Part shown: positions 12,151-25,000 of the stretch, piece after piece
Layout: each line of letters begins with the position of its first letter
Numbering within the stretch: the stretch's first letter is position 1
Origin: Apostichopus japonicus
Lineage: Eukaryota > Echinodermata > Holothuroidea > Aspidochirotida > Stichopodidae
NCBI RefSeq assembly: GCF_037975245.1
Contig: NC_092567.1
Span: forward strand, 727,501 to 787,500
Direction: 5' to 3'
Length of the DNA stretch: 60,000 nucleotides
Translations under genes and position numbers: made by a program
The notes under the pieces: model-generated
The model's input: the letters and a program-made list of their open reading frames with translations, nothing else
What the model was told of the DNA's origin: nothing
Databases searched by the model: none

Positions 12151-12419
12151 TACATTATGAACAGTTGATCATACTCTAAAAAGACTATCATTTTCGAGTA
12201 AGATGTAGTGTCATCTTAAGAATTGATACAAACTCCTTGTCTTGGAAAAGCAGTGTTGGGGTGAAATAAGTCCGAGCTTACTGCATAGTTGAGGATCTAT
12301 GGTGAAACATACCCAGACAATTAATTGTTGAGCTAACTTGGTCTTTTTTCAGGATGAACAACGACTAAGGCTGCAAAGGATCGGTTAACAGTTAAACCAA
12401 TTTAACAGGGATGATGGTA

Positions 12420-12515
12420 AAAATAAAATCACGGAACTTTGCAAAAGTTACAGTATAGGCTCCAGTTTGCATATGCTACAGTGTGTTAGGGTAATAGTTT
12501 TTGTCCCCGAGGTAG
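12420..12515 (+). repeat. Unnamed interspersed repeat, copy 1 (truncated)
   Basis: Shares 'CACGGAACTTTGCAAAA', 'AGGCTCCAGTTTGCATATGC' and 'TACAGTGTGTTAGGGTAATAG' with copies at ~18048, ~19353 and ~30405. This copy ends after TTTTTGTCCCCGAGGTAG and lacks the 3' half. Confidence 0.75.
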
Positions 12516-12612
12516 CTCATGCTGATTTAAGAACAAAATCACTTTGCCTTGTATTAGAAACAGCTTTAGACTGTCTTTACATCTTTGAAATGGTCATACA
12601 TCAACTTTGTTG

Positions 12613-12618
12613 TTTATT
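12613..12618 (-). terminator. Candidate poly(A) signal of the BLTP3 gene
   Basis: AATAAA on the minus strand (TTTATT on plus) about 780 bp beyond the stop codon. Another AATAAA overlaps the stop codon itself at 13397-13402. Which one is used, if either, cannot be decided without transcript ends. Confidence 0.25.
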
Positions 12619-13254
12619 TCTCCACAGTTCTTGCCCAACTTTAGATGTAAACCTCAGAATGTCAGACATGAGAATTTTTGGCAGTTCACTTTCCTACAGT
12701 TGTCACTGAATAATTTCAGTCAGGGTTAATAATTAAAAGACAGATAATGAAGAAATTTGCATAATCTAGCAATGTATACATGGACATGGATGTCAAATTC
12801 ATTCATTTTGTTTCTTCAATGCAAAAATGCAAACAAATTTTAAATGAGAACTCATGCACAAGCTTTCACTTCACACTGAAAAACAACGACTTCATAGTGA
12901 AAAGGAGCTCCAAAATAAAAATGAAGAAAATTAATAGCTTTTCTTCATAGCTTGTGTAGGTATTATCAATCTAAATAACTCAAATGTATTAAGAAAAATA
13001 TGGATAAAAAGATACTGGCTTTGGTTATTTAACTGAAAAGACAATCGATGTCACAACAGTCATTAAAGCGAGAAAGTCCTGGTAAAAGTAAAAAAAGGTA
13101 TTAAAATCAGTCCCACATACTATATGGCTCATTCTAACTGAACTTGGACTGTTATCTTAAGCTGCCTATGCATTCACACATCATTTCTGCACTGGGACAA
13201 AGATATCCGCAGTTGCAAGTACTTTTATACGTTATATCAACTGACTGGACCTCT

Positions 13255-13365
13255 GAACATCAATCTCTAGGAAGTACTGATTAGAAGATAAAGAAGAAGA
13301 TTAAGAATAAGAATAAGAAGGAGAGTAAGAAGAAGAAGGAGGAGGAGGAGGAGAACAATGATTAG
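13255..13365. repeat. Purine-rich simple repeat (GAAGAA/GGAGGA)
   Basis: Degenerate GAA/GGA repeats just past the BLTP3 stop codon. On the transcript strand this becomes a CU-rich 3' UTR segment, a potential site for pyrimidine-tract-binding proteins (inference). Confidence 0.7.
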
Positions 13366-13397
13366 GATTCTTTTCTCTTTTTTAATGCTTTAACAGT

Positions 13398-13663
13398 TTA
13401 TTTTCCTAGTTCTACTTTCCTTCTCAACTCGTTAAATTTATACAATAAATCATCTTTCTGTCTGTCCGAGGTGAGTAACTCTTCCTGCAGATGCTCTAAC
13501 GTTGACATCAAAGAGATTCTTTCGTGTTCTAGTACTTCCATGGCTTCTTCCATCATCGTCATTCGTTGCTTTAGTTGATTGTTTTCTCTCTCGGTATCTG
13601 TTTGTTGGATGGATGGCAGACTAGAGGATTCCTGGTTTCCAGGCTGGCCGGGATTACCGATGC
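13398..13663 (-). CDS. BLTP3: BLTP3 exon P (last), C-terminal coiled coil and stop
   Basis: 266 bp from acceptor TTTTGTTACAG to TAA. After a Gly/Pro/Gln-rich linker ('GIGNPGQPGNQESSSLPSI') comes a long heptad region: 'ENNQLKQRMTMMEEAMEVLE', 'HERISLMSTLEHLQEELL' and 'DDLLYKFNELRRKVELGK'. Vertebrate BLTP3 proteins also end in a short coiled coil, thought to mediate dimerisation or partner binding. Confidence 0.95.
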
Positions 13664-15991
13664 CTGTAACAAAATCAAACAATGGCGTGTGAAATTGATC
13701 CAGTCGTGTCACCCTTTCCGATAGCAATAGTATAAACTACGCACATAGGTTTATAGTTTGTTTGGTATTCCCCAATGGTTAAAAGCTAACAGAAACTCAC
13801 TTGAAACCCTACTTATGTGATGATGATGTTGGATGAACATTGCTCATATCAAGCCTCTGCTTTTGATTAAAAGTGTTCAGAGATTTAAGAGACGGGTGTA
13901 ATTATCACACTAATTCCTCCTTCCGGGATCACCAAATAATATCCCCATCCAACGGACAGAATTAAAACCACCATCTGACTACTTCTGGGATCACCAAATA
14001 ACATCCCCATCCCCCAGACAATATTAGATTGAGGGAGGTGAAAGCACCTGTATAATCATTGCATTGCAACTAAGGTATAGGAAGTCATTTTGAAACCAGT
14101 GAAAGAACAAAAACCAAATACCAGTACCCAATTCACAATCAGAAATACAAACAACACCACAGAGGTGAAAAGAATCTGGTTCCTGGTGACATCTTATACG
14201 TGTAGCCCAATGATTGTAGGGTAACCTAAAACTGATGCAATACAGCCCATAGTGACTTACCTTCTAAGTGAAAGACACCATCAGGAGACAATGCAGTCCA
14301 TTGTGACTTACCTTCTAAGTGAAAGACACCATCAGGAGACAATGCAGTCCATTGTTTCTTACTTTCTAAGTGAAAGACACCATCAGGAGACAATGCAGCC
14401 CATTGTTTCTTACCTTCTAAGTGAAAGACACCATCAGGAGACAATGCAGTCCATTGTGACTTACCTTCTAAGTGAAAGACACCATCAGGAGACCGGAAGA
14501 CACGTAGAGATGGAATCTTTAATGGGAGAGGATCGGTGCCATCTGCATTGGTCGGGTACGCCGGGGGAACATTGTCCTGGAAGAGTCAGAGAAACAAACA
14601 GTTACCATGGGAACAATTTACTCTACCAGGCAACAATTAATGCAGCTGGTTACAACATACTGAAGACAGACATTTATTCAAGTTACTACTGTTTGTACCA
14701 TCTGCTGTGAAATCCTATGCAATTTGATGCAGTTTTGTATCTGGTCTTATTGTTGGTCATGATCCTTCTACTGAAAGTTGGTTCCAATATCTGCCGCCGG
14801 CCAAAACAATTAAGGATGTACTTAAGTTTTACTCTTGCCAGAAGTCTCAGGGATCGTGGTTTTACTCCAGTGAAACAGTCATACCACAGATCAAACGTTC
14901 CACATAAATGTATTGTTTACTGCTAATTAACATGAGAACATCTACAATAGTATTAAAATTTGTTTGCAAACTCATTTTCATTTTTAAGTTACATATAATC
15001 ATAGTTTACTTGACGCTAACTTGAATCAGAGTACTGTTTTAAATTGTGTCAATATGGTTGCTTGAAAAAAAACAACTTTTTGTTTACATTTTCCTAGATT
15101 GCTACAGTCACCGAAAAATTACACCCATAAACGTATATATGTTTAAGCTCCGAAAAGTTGAAATTCCAAAAATGTTAACCCTTTCACATGTGATGTTACT
15201 AAAAATTTCAACAGAAATGGTGATTGGAATTTTGACCCTCAGTGTACAAAAGTTACACCACTGATTGTGAAAATGACCATATGTTTTGTTTACTGTTACT
15301 CAAACACTCAAAAAAGTATACATTTTCCACGAAAGTTTTCCCTGTCAGATAAGGACGAGGGCAGTGAGCTTTAGAGGGTCATTGGGGGCGCAACACAATA
15401 ATGTTACCATTTTGTAGACATATGGTAGATCACAGTGTAAACAATAGGTAAGAGAGGAATAAATTAAATGTTTTTATATTTCATGAATGTTTTCTTTGCC
15501 ATAAGGTTCTGAGAGCCGCCCGCATTAATTTTGAGTTTTGAGAACCTTCTTGGGGAGCTACAGAATATTTGCCCAATCACCCTACTTTGTCATGCTGTGC
15601 AAATAGGTTAATTTCTATCTCAAATTATTCAACAGACACATAAGATGAGAATCAAAATTGTGGGTTAATCTAAATAATGAACCAATCAACTACAAGAAAT
15701 AACATGATTTCCTTGACGAACAATCCATTTTGTAGAATTATTAATCAAAGCAATTACTAGGAAACATTTGGCTGACACTTGACATGTCAAATGGAAAAAA
15801 GGTTGACAATTTTGAATTTCAGGAAATTTGAAGACCACAAACAAATTATTAATGAAGAAAATAGTTCTAGTTTCATAGCTTAACATCCCAACAGACCTGA
15901 CAAAATATAGGTTATATAGTTACAACCGATGATAAGTTTGATTTTGCAAATAACAGACGAAGAAGACATTTAAGTCCTGACAAAATATAAG

Positions 15992-16028
<37 letters not shown>

Positions 16029-19000
16029 AGTTATATACTTACAATAAGTTTAAAATTGGATTCCTGCACCCATATACTGATCGGCATGGGGAGAGACTTG
16101 ATTTCATCTTGAACTATTCCACTGACGTGAGTGATGGTCGTCTGTAATACATCGACATCTATATTCCTGGCCTAAGAGAGAAACAGAGAATGAATGAGAG
16201 TATGACTTAAATCTGTGCTTCATTATTCATAAAATGCATATAAGTTTCTTTACAGCCATTACCAAATTCAGAATATGCTTATCGCAGAAGCAGTGGGGCA
16301 GAGTTTATTCCAACAGGTACACAAGATTTTATCCCACAACTGGACTGCACTTAAACAACTGGACTGCACTTAATAGCAAGATAGAAAAAATGGACTGCAC
16401 TTAATAGTAAAAAAGAACAACTGCACTGCACTTAATAACAAACAAAAACAACTGGACTGCACTTAACAGCCAAACAAACTGGACTGCACTTAAAAGTTAA
16501 AAAAACTGGACTGCACTCAATAGCAAGAAAACCTGGACTGCACTTAATAACAAAAACAACTGCACTTAAAAGCAAGATAAAAAACTGGACTGCACTTAAT
16601 AGCAAAAAACACCTGGACTGCACCTGATAGCCAAAAAAAAGGTAATCAAATTTGAAAACTGCAAAGAAATATTGAGCTAAAACTGGATTTGCACCAGTGC
16701 CATTTCTTGACATAAGAGCAATATCTAATGTGCTAATTGGGAAGTTCAAACAAACAGGTTTTGATATCGTCGAAGATCATCACACCTAGTTTGCTTGGAG
16801 TTCACTTTTTGTACAACACGTGACAACTCAATATACGAACATTACATGGAGAACACTAAAATTCTGTCAAAAATCATGCATTACTCCTGCTTAATGGGTT
16901 GTTCACTAGCATTTTAGAAGTCTTTTTGATAGATCTGTTCTTCACAAAAAGGTTTGGAAGAAAGAACAGACAAGCAAGTTTACAAGGATGCAACAACATA
17001 CACTGTGACACTGAAGAATAAGTCTATTTTAAACTTTATTAGTTACACGAGAGATGAGTGTTGAGGTGTTTAAACTTATAATCAGTTAAAACACCATGAC
17101 TTTAATATATTAAAAATATAATTTTTGGAGAAACATTAGCAGTTGACCAATTCCAATTTATTCCGTCACACATTCAAGGAGGTCACAGAATATTTAAGCC
17201 TCATTACCAAATCAGTCCAGACGTTACAGTCCTCTGAGACGTGTAGTGCGATACCACAGTTTCACCGACAATTTTGCCAGTGGGTTTTTGTCAAATTTTG
17301 GATGCTAATAATTTGACATTGCAAAATGTTACAAAGCTCAAAATGAGTTGGTTGTGTGACTCTTGGCCAAGGATTCATCAACTTTGAGTGTGAAACGAGT
17401 ATATCAAAGATCAAAGTGATGCATTTGATCCAGTGATGGACAGCTCTTGATTATATCTAACCTTTAGTTGGACGTATCCTCTCTCCTGTGCCGTTTCGCA
17501 GAGCTCTTCGGCTGAAGGGCCTGAATCAAACCTGAGCAGTATAGCAGGACCAGCTGATGGTACCGGCGGGGGTGGGTCCTCTATTGTACCCTTTACATCA
17601 CCTGTGGTCAACAAAGGAGAGAAGAGGAAAACAATAGGGGAAAAGAACAATAGGTCATGATGCAAACTAGAATGTACCATTAAAAGGAGCAGTCCAGACA
17701 TGAGCGGCATTGTGTTGATTATTAACTTTGAGTTGCTCAGATCATTCTTATACCTTCATGTTCTGTGATGTGTTAAGTTGTTATATATATGATACCACTG
17801 GCACATATCAGCTTACCTCTTTGCATTATCATATGGCCCAATCTTGTTTCTCTTCTGTTTGGTCTCATCCTTTCAGCACATGCCTTGTAATATTAATACA
17901 TATTACAGTAGGATACCCCACAATCTAGGATCTTGGAGTTTCTATTTCATTGCTCCATCAATATGAAAACATCACCTGCCCTGCAATTCTTGTTTATGTA
18001 TCTATTAAAATTAATAAATTTTCTGACACCAAAGACATTTCATATCACAGGGGAAAAAAAAAATCATGGAACTTTGCCAAAATTGCGGTATAGGCTCCAA
18101 TTTGCATATGCTACAGTGTGTTAGGATAATAGTTTTTGTCCCCGAGGTAGAAAGGAAATCAGGGATATTCCGCAAATTCGCGGAAAAAAGCTCATGTCTG
18201 AGATTATCACTACTAACACCTCATTGAACAAAAAAATGTGCATGTCATTACAAACACCACAAAGACACCATAGATATTGCATATCACTAATAACACCTCA
18301 ATTACATACAAGACACTTCATATTGATTCCCAATAACACCTCATTAAACACACAAGAATGTGTATGTCATACAAACACCACAAAGACAACAAAGATATTG
18401 CATATTACTAATAACACCTCAATAACATACAAGACACTTCCTGTCATTTACAAACACCACACCGACACACTGTCATTGCACAGATTAACACCTACCAGAA
18501 TCAAACTTTCCCATGAACGTATTAAACTCTGTATTGCCTTCCTCCTTCTTGGACACTGCCTGGACTTCTGCCTTGACCGAGAGATCTTTACCAACCATCA
18601 GAACACCAGCACACAAATCATGTAAACGACCTCTCACCAGAGAAATCTGACGAAAAAATATAAATATCAATAGACATGAGATGGATGAAAACGAGGATGA
18701 TTTCAACACATTGACGAGGAGAGACAACTAAATCAGCATCAAATATGAGAGAACGAGGAGACAAAATGAAAAATGGAAAAGTGGAACTAAACATGAAGAT
18801 GTACAAAGCGGTGACGAAAGATAAAAGTTACATGATAGTAGACTGCTCCTATAAAGCCATGAAACAGTAACTACAACATGATACCAAATGATATAACATG
18901 ATATGACCTGATACAACATGTTAAAACATGCTACATGTTCTTAATGGCGGTAAAATTAGCACTGACCCTTACAAGTAAACAGTTTGAATTGGCATAAACT

Positions 19001-22000
19001 GTAACACACAAACAAATGATTCTAACAGTGGGGAATATCTTTACACATTATATATGTGTGATTTATACACTTATGCCTAATGCCTCACATGACCAGCCAC
19101 ACCCACCCCTAAAACGAAACTTGCAAAAAAAAGGAATTTTTTTCTTTCTCTTTTGCAAGAAGTAAAACTGCAAAGTTCAGTAATGTGACTGCACTTATTG
19201 TCTCCATGTGATGTTATGATGACTCAACCATGACACAATTTAACACACAGTGTCAAGGAGCACCATACAAATGAAAAATGCTAAGGGAAATGAAACAAGT
19301 ATTTTTCAACTCAATATCATGATGAAACAATTTCAAGGTTCCAAATAGCAAGGGATGAGCCTGGGGTAAAAAAAAAAAAAATCACGGAAATTTGCAAAAA
19401 TTGCGGTATAGGCTCCAGTTTGCATATGCTACAGTGTGTTAGGATAATAGTTTTTGTCCCCAAGTAGAAATAAGAAATCACGGACATTCCACAAATTCGC
19501 GGAAAAAGCTCATGCCTTAAAAACATTTTTCACACAACGAAACAATATGCTACCTTCTTTAGTTTGTAAGGATTATCTGAAAAATCTGTTTCCTGATCAA
19601 CTGCCCCTGATTCTTCTTCTTTGACTTCCTCGTTGAAACCTGCGAGCAATAGATTTATCATTTTTTAAACATAAAGCAGCTTTCTTAGTTGGTTATGATA
19701 ATTCTTTTCATGCTTACACTGAGACACTGTTAAAAAAATGTAGTTTCAAAAGCTTCCATATTCAAGTTTGAATTTGAATATTTGATCAACTGCCAAATCT
19801 GTTGGTATTTCTTACAGTAAATGTTTAATTATTACTTTATGAACAGTATCTGGTTAATGACAATGTTGATTAAAGCGAGTCATATTCATTAACCATCAAT
19901 TAGTGAAAACGTCTTATAGGCACTTCTCAGTCTCAAGCTGTAAATTGTACTAAACCTTTGTTACTCAAAAGAAACAAACTAAACAAACTTAGCAAGCTTA
20001 CACTAACAAACCTGTAAGGACAGGAATATCTGGACCTAGCAATTTATAGCATATTAGAATCTGGGCACTCTTCCCACTCTTCTATGTGTTTTTCTTTTGG
20101 AGGGGGAGGGGGGTGGGGACCCAAATACTATGGCTACATATTTTATGGTGAAGGATTTATACATTAAAATGTTCACATAAATGGTTGAACTATTAACAAG
20201 TGAATGTTGGTTGGAAGTGGAACAAAATTAAATAGCACTTTAGTAGTATGAAACACAACTAGCCGATTTCTACAAACTTGGGATAAAACAGAGGTATTTG
20301 ATTGGCTACATCACTCTCAACGCACCAGATAAATGGAGGAAAAATTTGGGCATGGCAAAGCACCACAAATGGACAAACAAAGTTAACAAAACTGTCAAGT
20401 TGTATATTCTTCAGCCTCTGAAGAAGATCTTGCAAGGATCGAAATGTCAGGCCCACTTACTATTTAAACATTCTCTTACACAGGCTCTTTAGTGGATAAG
20501 CAGTTTGCTCACAGTTTTATTTTATTTTGATTTTAAGTTGGATATATTAAAGTACAAATCTTACCATTTTGAGTCTTTTGATCTTGCTGTCCGACCGTCG
20601 TCGTAGAATGAGAAAATTCACTTCCTAAAAGGAAGAGGGAAAAAGAAGAATAACTGACGAATCAGCATTCTAAAACTAAATATGTCGACTCACCAAAAAT
20701 AATTCCAACACCATAGATTATCAAGGACATGACTTTAAGGCTAAGAAAAGAGTAAAGTTTGAAAACTTGCCTTTAATGTTGCAAACGTACGGGTAGTTAT
20801 TTAATATTTGGTTGCAGTCGATCAAAGCGTATACAAATATTGATATGCGGTGTGCTCATCCATTATATTTGGTTGCAGCCGATACTAGCTTATACAAATT
20901 AATTAATATGCAGTGAGCTCATCCATTATATTTGGTTGCAGCCGATACTAGCCTATACAAATTAATTAATATGCGGTGAGCTCATCCATTATATTTGGTT
21001 GCAGCCGATACTAGCCTATACAAATTAATTAATATGCGGTGTGCTCATCCATTATATTTGGTTGCAGCCGATACTAGCCTATACAAATTAATTAATGTGC
21101 GGTGAGCTCATCCATTATATTTGGTTGCAGCCGATACTAGCCTATACAAATGTTAATATGCGGTATGCTCATCTATCATATTTGGTTGCAGCCGATACTA
21201 GCCTTTACAAATGTTAATATGCGGTGAGCTCATCCATTATATTTGGTTGCAGCCGATAATAGCCTATACAAATGTTAATATGGGGTATGCTCATCCATTA
21301 TATTTGGTTGCAGCCGATACTAGCTTATACAAATTAATTAATATGAGGTGAGCTCATCCATTATATTTGGTTGCAGCCGATACTAGCCTATACAAATTAA
21401 TTAATATGCGGTGAGCTCATCCATTATATTTGGTTGCAGCCGATAATAGCCTATACAAATGTTAATATGGGGTATGCTCATCCATTATATTTGGTTGCAG
21501 CCGATACTAGCCTATACAAATTAATTAATATGCGGTGAGTTCATCCATTATATTTGGTTGCAGCCGATACTAGCCTATACAAATGTTAATATGCGGTGTG
21601 CTAATCCATTATATTTGGTTGCAGCCGATACTAGACTATTCAAATATTAATATGCGGTGAGCTCATCCATTATATTTGGTTGCAGCCGATACTAGCCTCT
21701 ACAAATATTAATATGCGGTGAGCTCATCCATTTTATTTGGTTGCAGCCGATACTAGCCTATTCAAATATTAATATGCAGTGTGCTCATCCATTACATTTG
21801 GTTGCAGCCGATACCAGCTTATACAAATATTAATATTATTTCCCAGAAGCACTCACAATGTCATCAGTGTGCTTTTGTCTAGCTAATACACAAAACGACC
21901 AGAGGTAAAACTATATAATCAAAATAAAAAATCTTCCTTTTCTTCTTCTAATCCTCCCAAATGAGTTAACATTTCCTAACAAAACCATTGAGGTTTTATT

Positions 22001-25000
22001 TTCTAATACAGCAAACAGTCGGTTACTTTCCAGAGGTGAAATGTTTGTGTAAAGCCATCTTTTACGTACCATCAGCCAATGCAAACAGAGCAAACATTTA
22101 TCTGTTTGGCATTGGTACAAGCATTGCTCATTTGGACCTTCTGCTGGTATTTTAATTCCTTTCATAATCATATTTTACAGCTCAAAGAAAGTAAGTCCAA
22201 TCAATTATGACTTGAAAATTCTTTGTCTCTCGAATATATATCCAAAAACATTTTATATATAAAAAACGAATATATATAAAAAACGTTTGAATATATATCA
22301 AAAACGGTGCCTTCCAATCATAAGGTCCCGAGTCACTCCGATATTAATGTATGCCATCCAGTTACAGAGTTGTTGACAATTGACAATTCATAATCATGGA
22401 CGTTAAAATATTAATCTAAGAGACTGACTTCGGTCAGCCTGCGGCTTTGATAAGCCAATGATGGCTTCTTCGTGAGTTCCTGCTAGCAGGAGGTACTAAA
22501 ATACATACAAACCAAAGACATTGTAATGAACCGTTTCCGGCACTCACCGAAACCACTTTCTGATCCGACATCTTGCATCGATCCTCCTCTCTGGTCATCT
22601 TTTCTGTTGACGAATGAGAATCCATCGCTCGAATCGCTGTCCACGGATAGTAAATCCAAGTCCTCCTTGGAGACTAACTCGTCCAACGAAACTGAGGAAT
22701 TTGACTTCATCAGTAAAGTGCTTAATTGAACGCTGCCGGTTAATGAGTTGAGAGAGGAACGACTCTCGGATATACCTCTAGACAGATCCTCCACGCTGGA
22801 CGCACCTCCCTTGCGACCCTCCTGGATCTGAAGAGACGGCCGACCCAGAGATGGAGAGGTGGACCTCCGTGACCGTGATAGATCTTTAGAGGATAGATTG
22901 GACGCCTCGGAGAGAGATCGATGTAACTCTGAGTCGCTGACATCTAAATCATTTCTACTGATGGGTATATCTTCTGGAACCACAAACACCCCAGGGGGAG
23001 GAAGACCCCTCGAAGTAGCTGAAAGTTCATCATTTTCCACCTCATTCTTTAAACCCTTTTCTACATTTCCATTCAATTCTAGTCGGTCAGAGTCAGTGAC
23101 TTTCTCTTCTGGACCCTGTGAATTCAGACTGCCTCTACTCCGGTGTTCTTCGCTAAACTTGTCGGGTGGTACCAGTCCTTCATCTTCCTCCTTGTTGTCT
23201 GGTACGAGGGTGGTATCACCTAGCACCTCCTCCACACCAGAGGTCGGTGACTCCCTCTCGGAGGTCTCCTCTGGCTCGGGGGACGGTTCCTCGGGCAGCA
23301 GTAGGGAGACTTGTACCGAGGGACAGTCCACGGCTATGACCTGACTCGTAATGACCGGAGCTTTCTCGCTGAACAATAGCTGGTCCTTCTCGAGATCGGT
23401 CGAGAGTTCCTTTAAAGAGTTTTGCAGTCTCATGAGGAAGAGAAACTGATAGTGGTTAAGGATGACATGAACAGGACTCGCCAACTCTAAGAGAGCGTGT
23501 AAATCAGCAAGCTCTTCCTTATCACTTGATTTCCCAGTTTGATCTTGACCTTGCAGTGATACCTGGGAAGCCTTAGGGTCATCCGAGGGTGTCTTGGGGG
23601 GAAAAGATACCCAAACATGTATTGGCATAGGTTCTACAAATGGAACAGGTCTATCAGGAGAGCTAGGTACACCGGTAAACTCCGCCCAGATTTGGTCCAC
23701 TTCTACACCCCAGACATCGTTGCATGCATCTTTCCTGAAACTGTTCGTCTGCAACTTTGGCATCTGAAGGGCTGCCGCACTGCCCTGTACTTGAGAACTG
23801 TTTGGTATTGCACCATTTCCAACCGCCTTGCCCTCCTTGTAAGCGGTGATAACTTCGGGGGTGTAAAAGTTCTGTTCGAATGCATGCGTCCAGAATACCT
23901 GTGGCGTGAGCAATATGTCAGCGGTCGCCCCGGGGAACGTGGACTTGTCTGTGACTAGTTTGTGCCTGTTCAAGCTTTGCAACAATTTAGAAAGAAAAGG
24001 GCGGTTCAGATTGGTACCTATCCGGCAGTTTGTAGCTGTCAATTTGGAAACTTGTATTTGGAGTTCCTGTGGCCGATCTGGTTGGTCCGGTCTAATGTGT
24101 TCTGGCTCAGATGGAATGATGATCTGGAAAGGAACAAACCGAAACAATCTTAGATTTCAAAATCCGCAAAAGAGCAACTTTTGGATACATAGAAATGATG
24201 TGGGAGGACCCCATGGAGAGCCTTCACAAACTGATATTTTTTCGGTGACATGTTATATGCAAAGTTGCCCAAGAATTGTCTGGTCTTTTTTCATATTAAT
24301 CACAAATTTATAACAGGAAAATATGAACCTGCAACCCACCTTGAGATACATTGTATGCTATCTACAATATGGTTGCCATTATTTAGTGAATAAAGAATGA
24401 GATAAATGCCTGGAAGAAGGGGTTAAAGGTCATGTAATACAGGACATAATATACCCTGGTTAAATTTTTGCTTTTTAACTTCCCTTGCTCATATATATGT
24501 ACAGCCTGATCCTGTGAGAATAACTGCTTTCATAACTATATACAGTACTGATTTCGCTTAACTCCCGTTAAAATTCGTTAAAAGGAAAATAACCGAATTT
24601 CCACGTTTTGTCATCGAAATTCCCCGATTTTTATCGAAATTCCCCGAATTTTAACGATTGGTTATTTCAGTCATTTCCTTCGTGGAATTTTCAACGATAC
24701 GTTGAAATTCTTTTTTAAACGAAATAGAAGGTCAATGTGTGGTTACGCGAAACGTCGGAAAACGAGCAACTTCGTTTATTAGTATTGATTAGACTTTCGA
24801 ACAGTCGTTTGAAGGCAGGAATTTCTCAAGAGCATTCCTGTACTTGCATGAGTAGTGACACTCAAAGAAACATGTAGTGAAACTGACGGGGGACGTTTTC
24901 TAACTGTGAACCCCAAACACAGTGACATAAGTCTTAACTTCGCCAGGACCTAAGAGAGATTGCAGTCAAAGCTATGTACCACGAGGCACCCTTCCAGATA

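Noticed and set aside
14252-14710. 152-residue plus-strand ORF with five repeats of a His/Gln-rich peptide
   Set aside because: It is the antisense reading of the 51-bp exon-end/donor array; the minus strand carries the family-conserved exon.
20800-21840. CRISPR-like array
   Set aside because: The genome is eukaryotic, and the units are contiguous variants of one sequence rather than constant repeats with unique spacers.
22859-23958. Two plus-strand ORFs of 161 and 113 residues
   Set aside because: Both are antisense shadows of the large BLTP3 exon I, which has clear family similarity on the minus strand.
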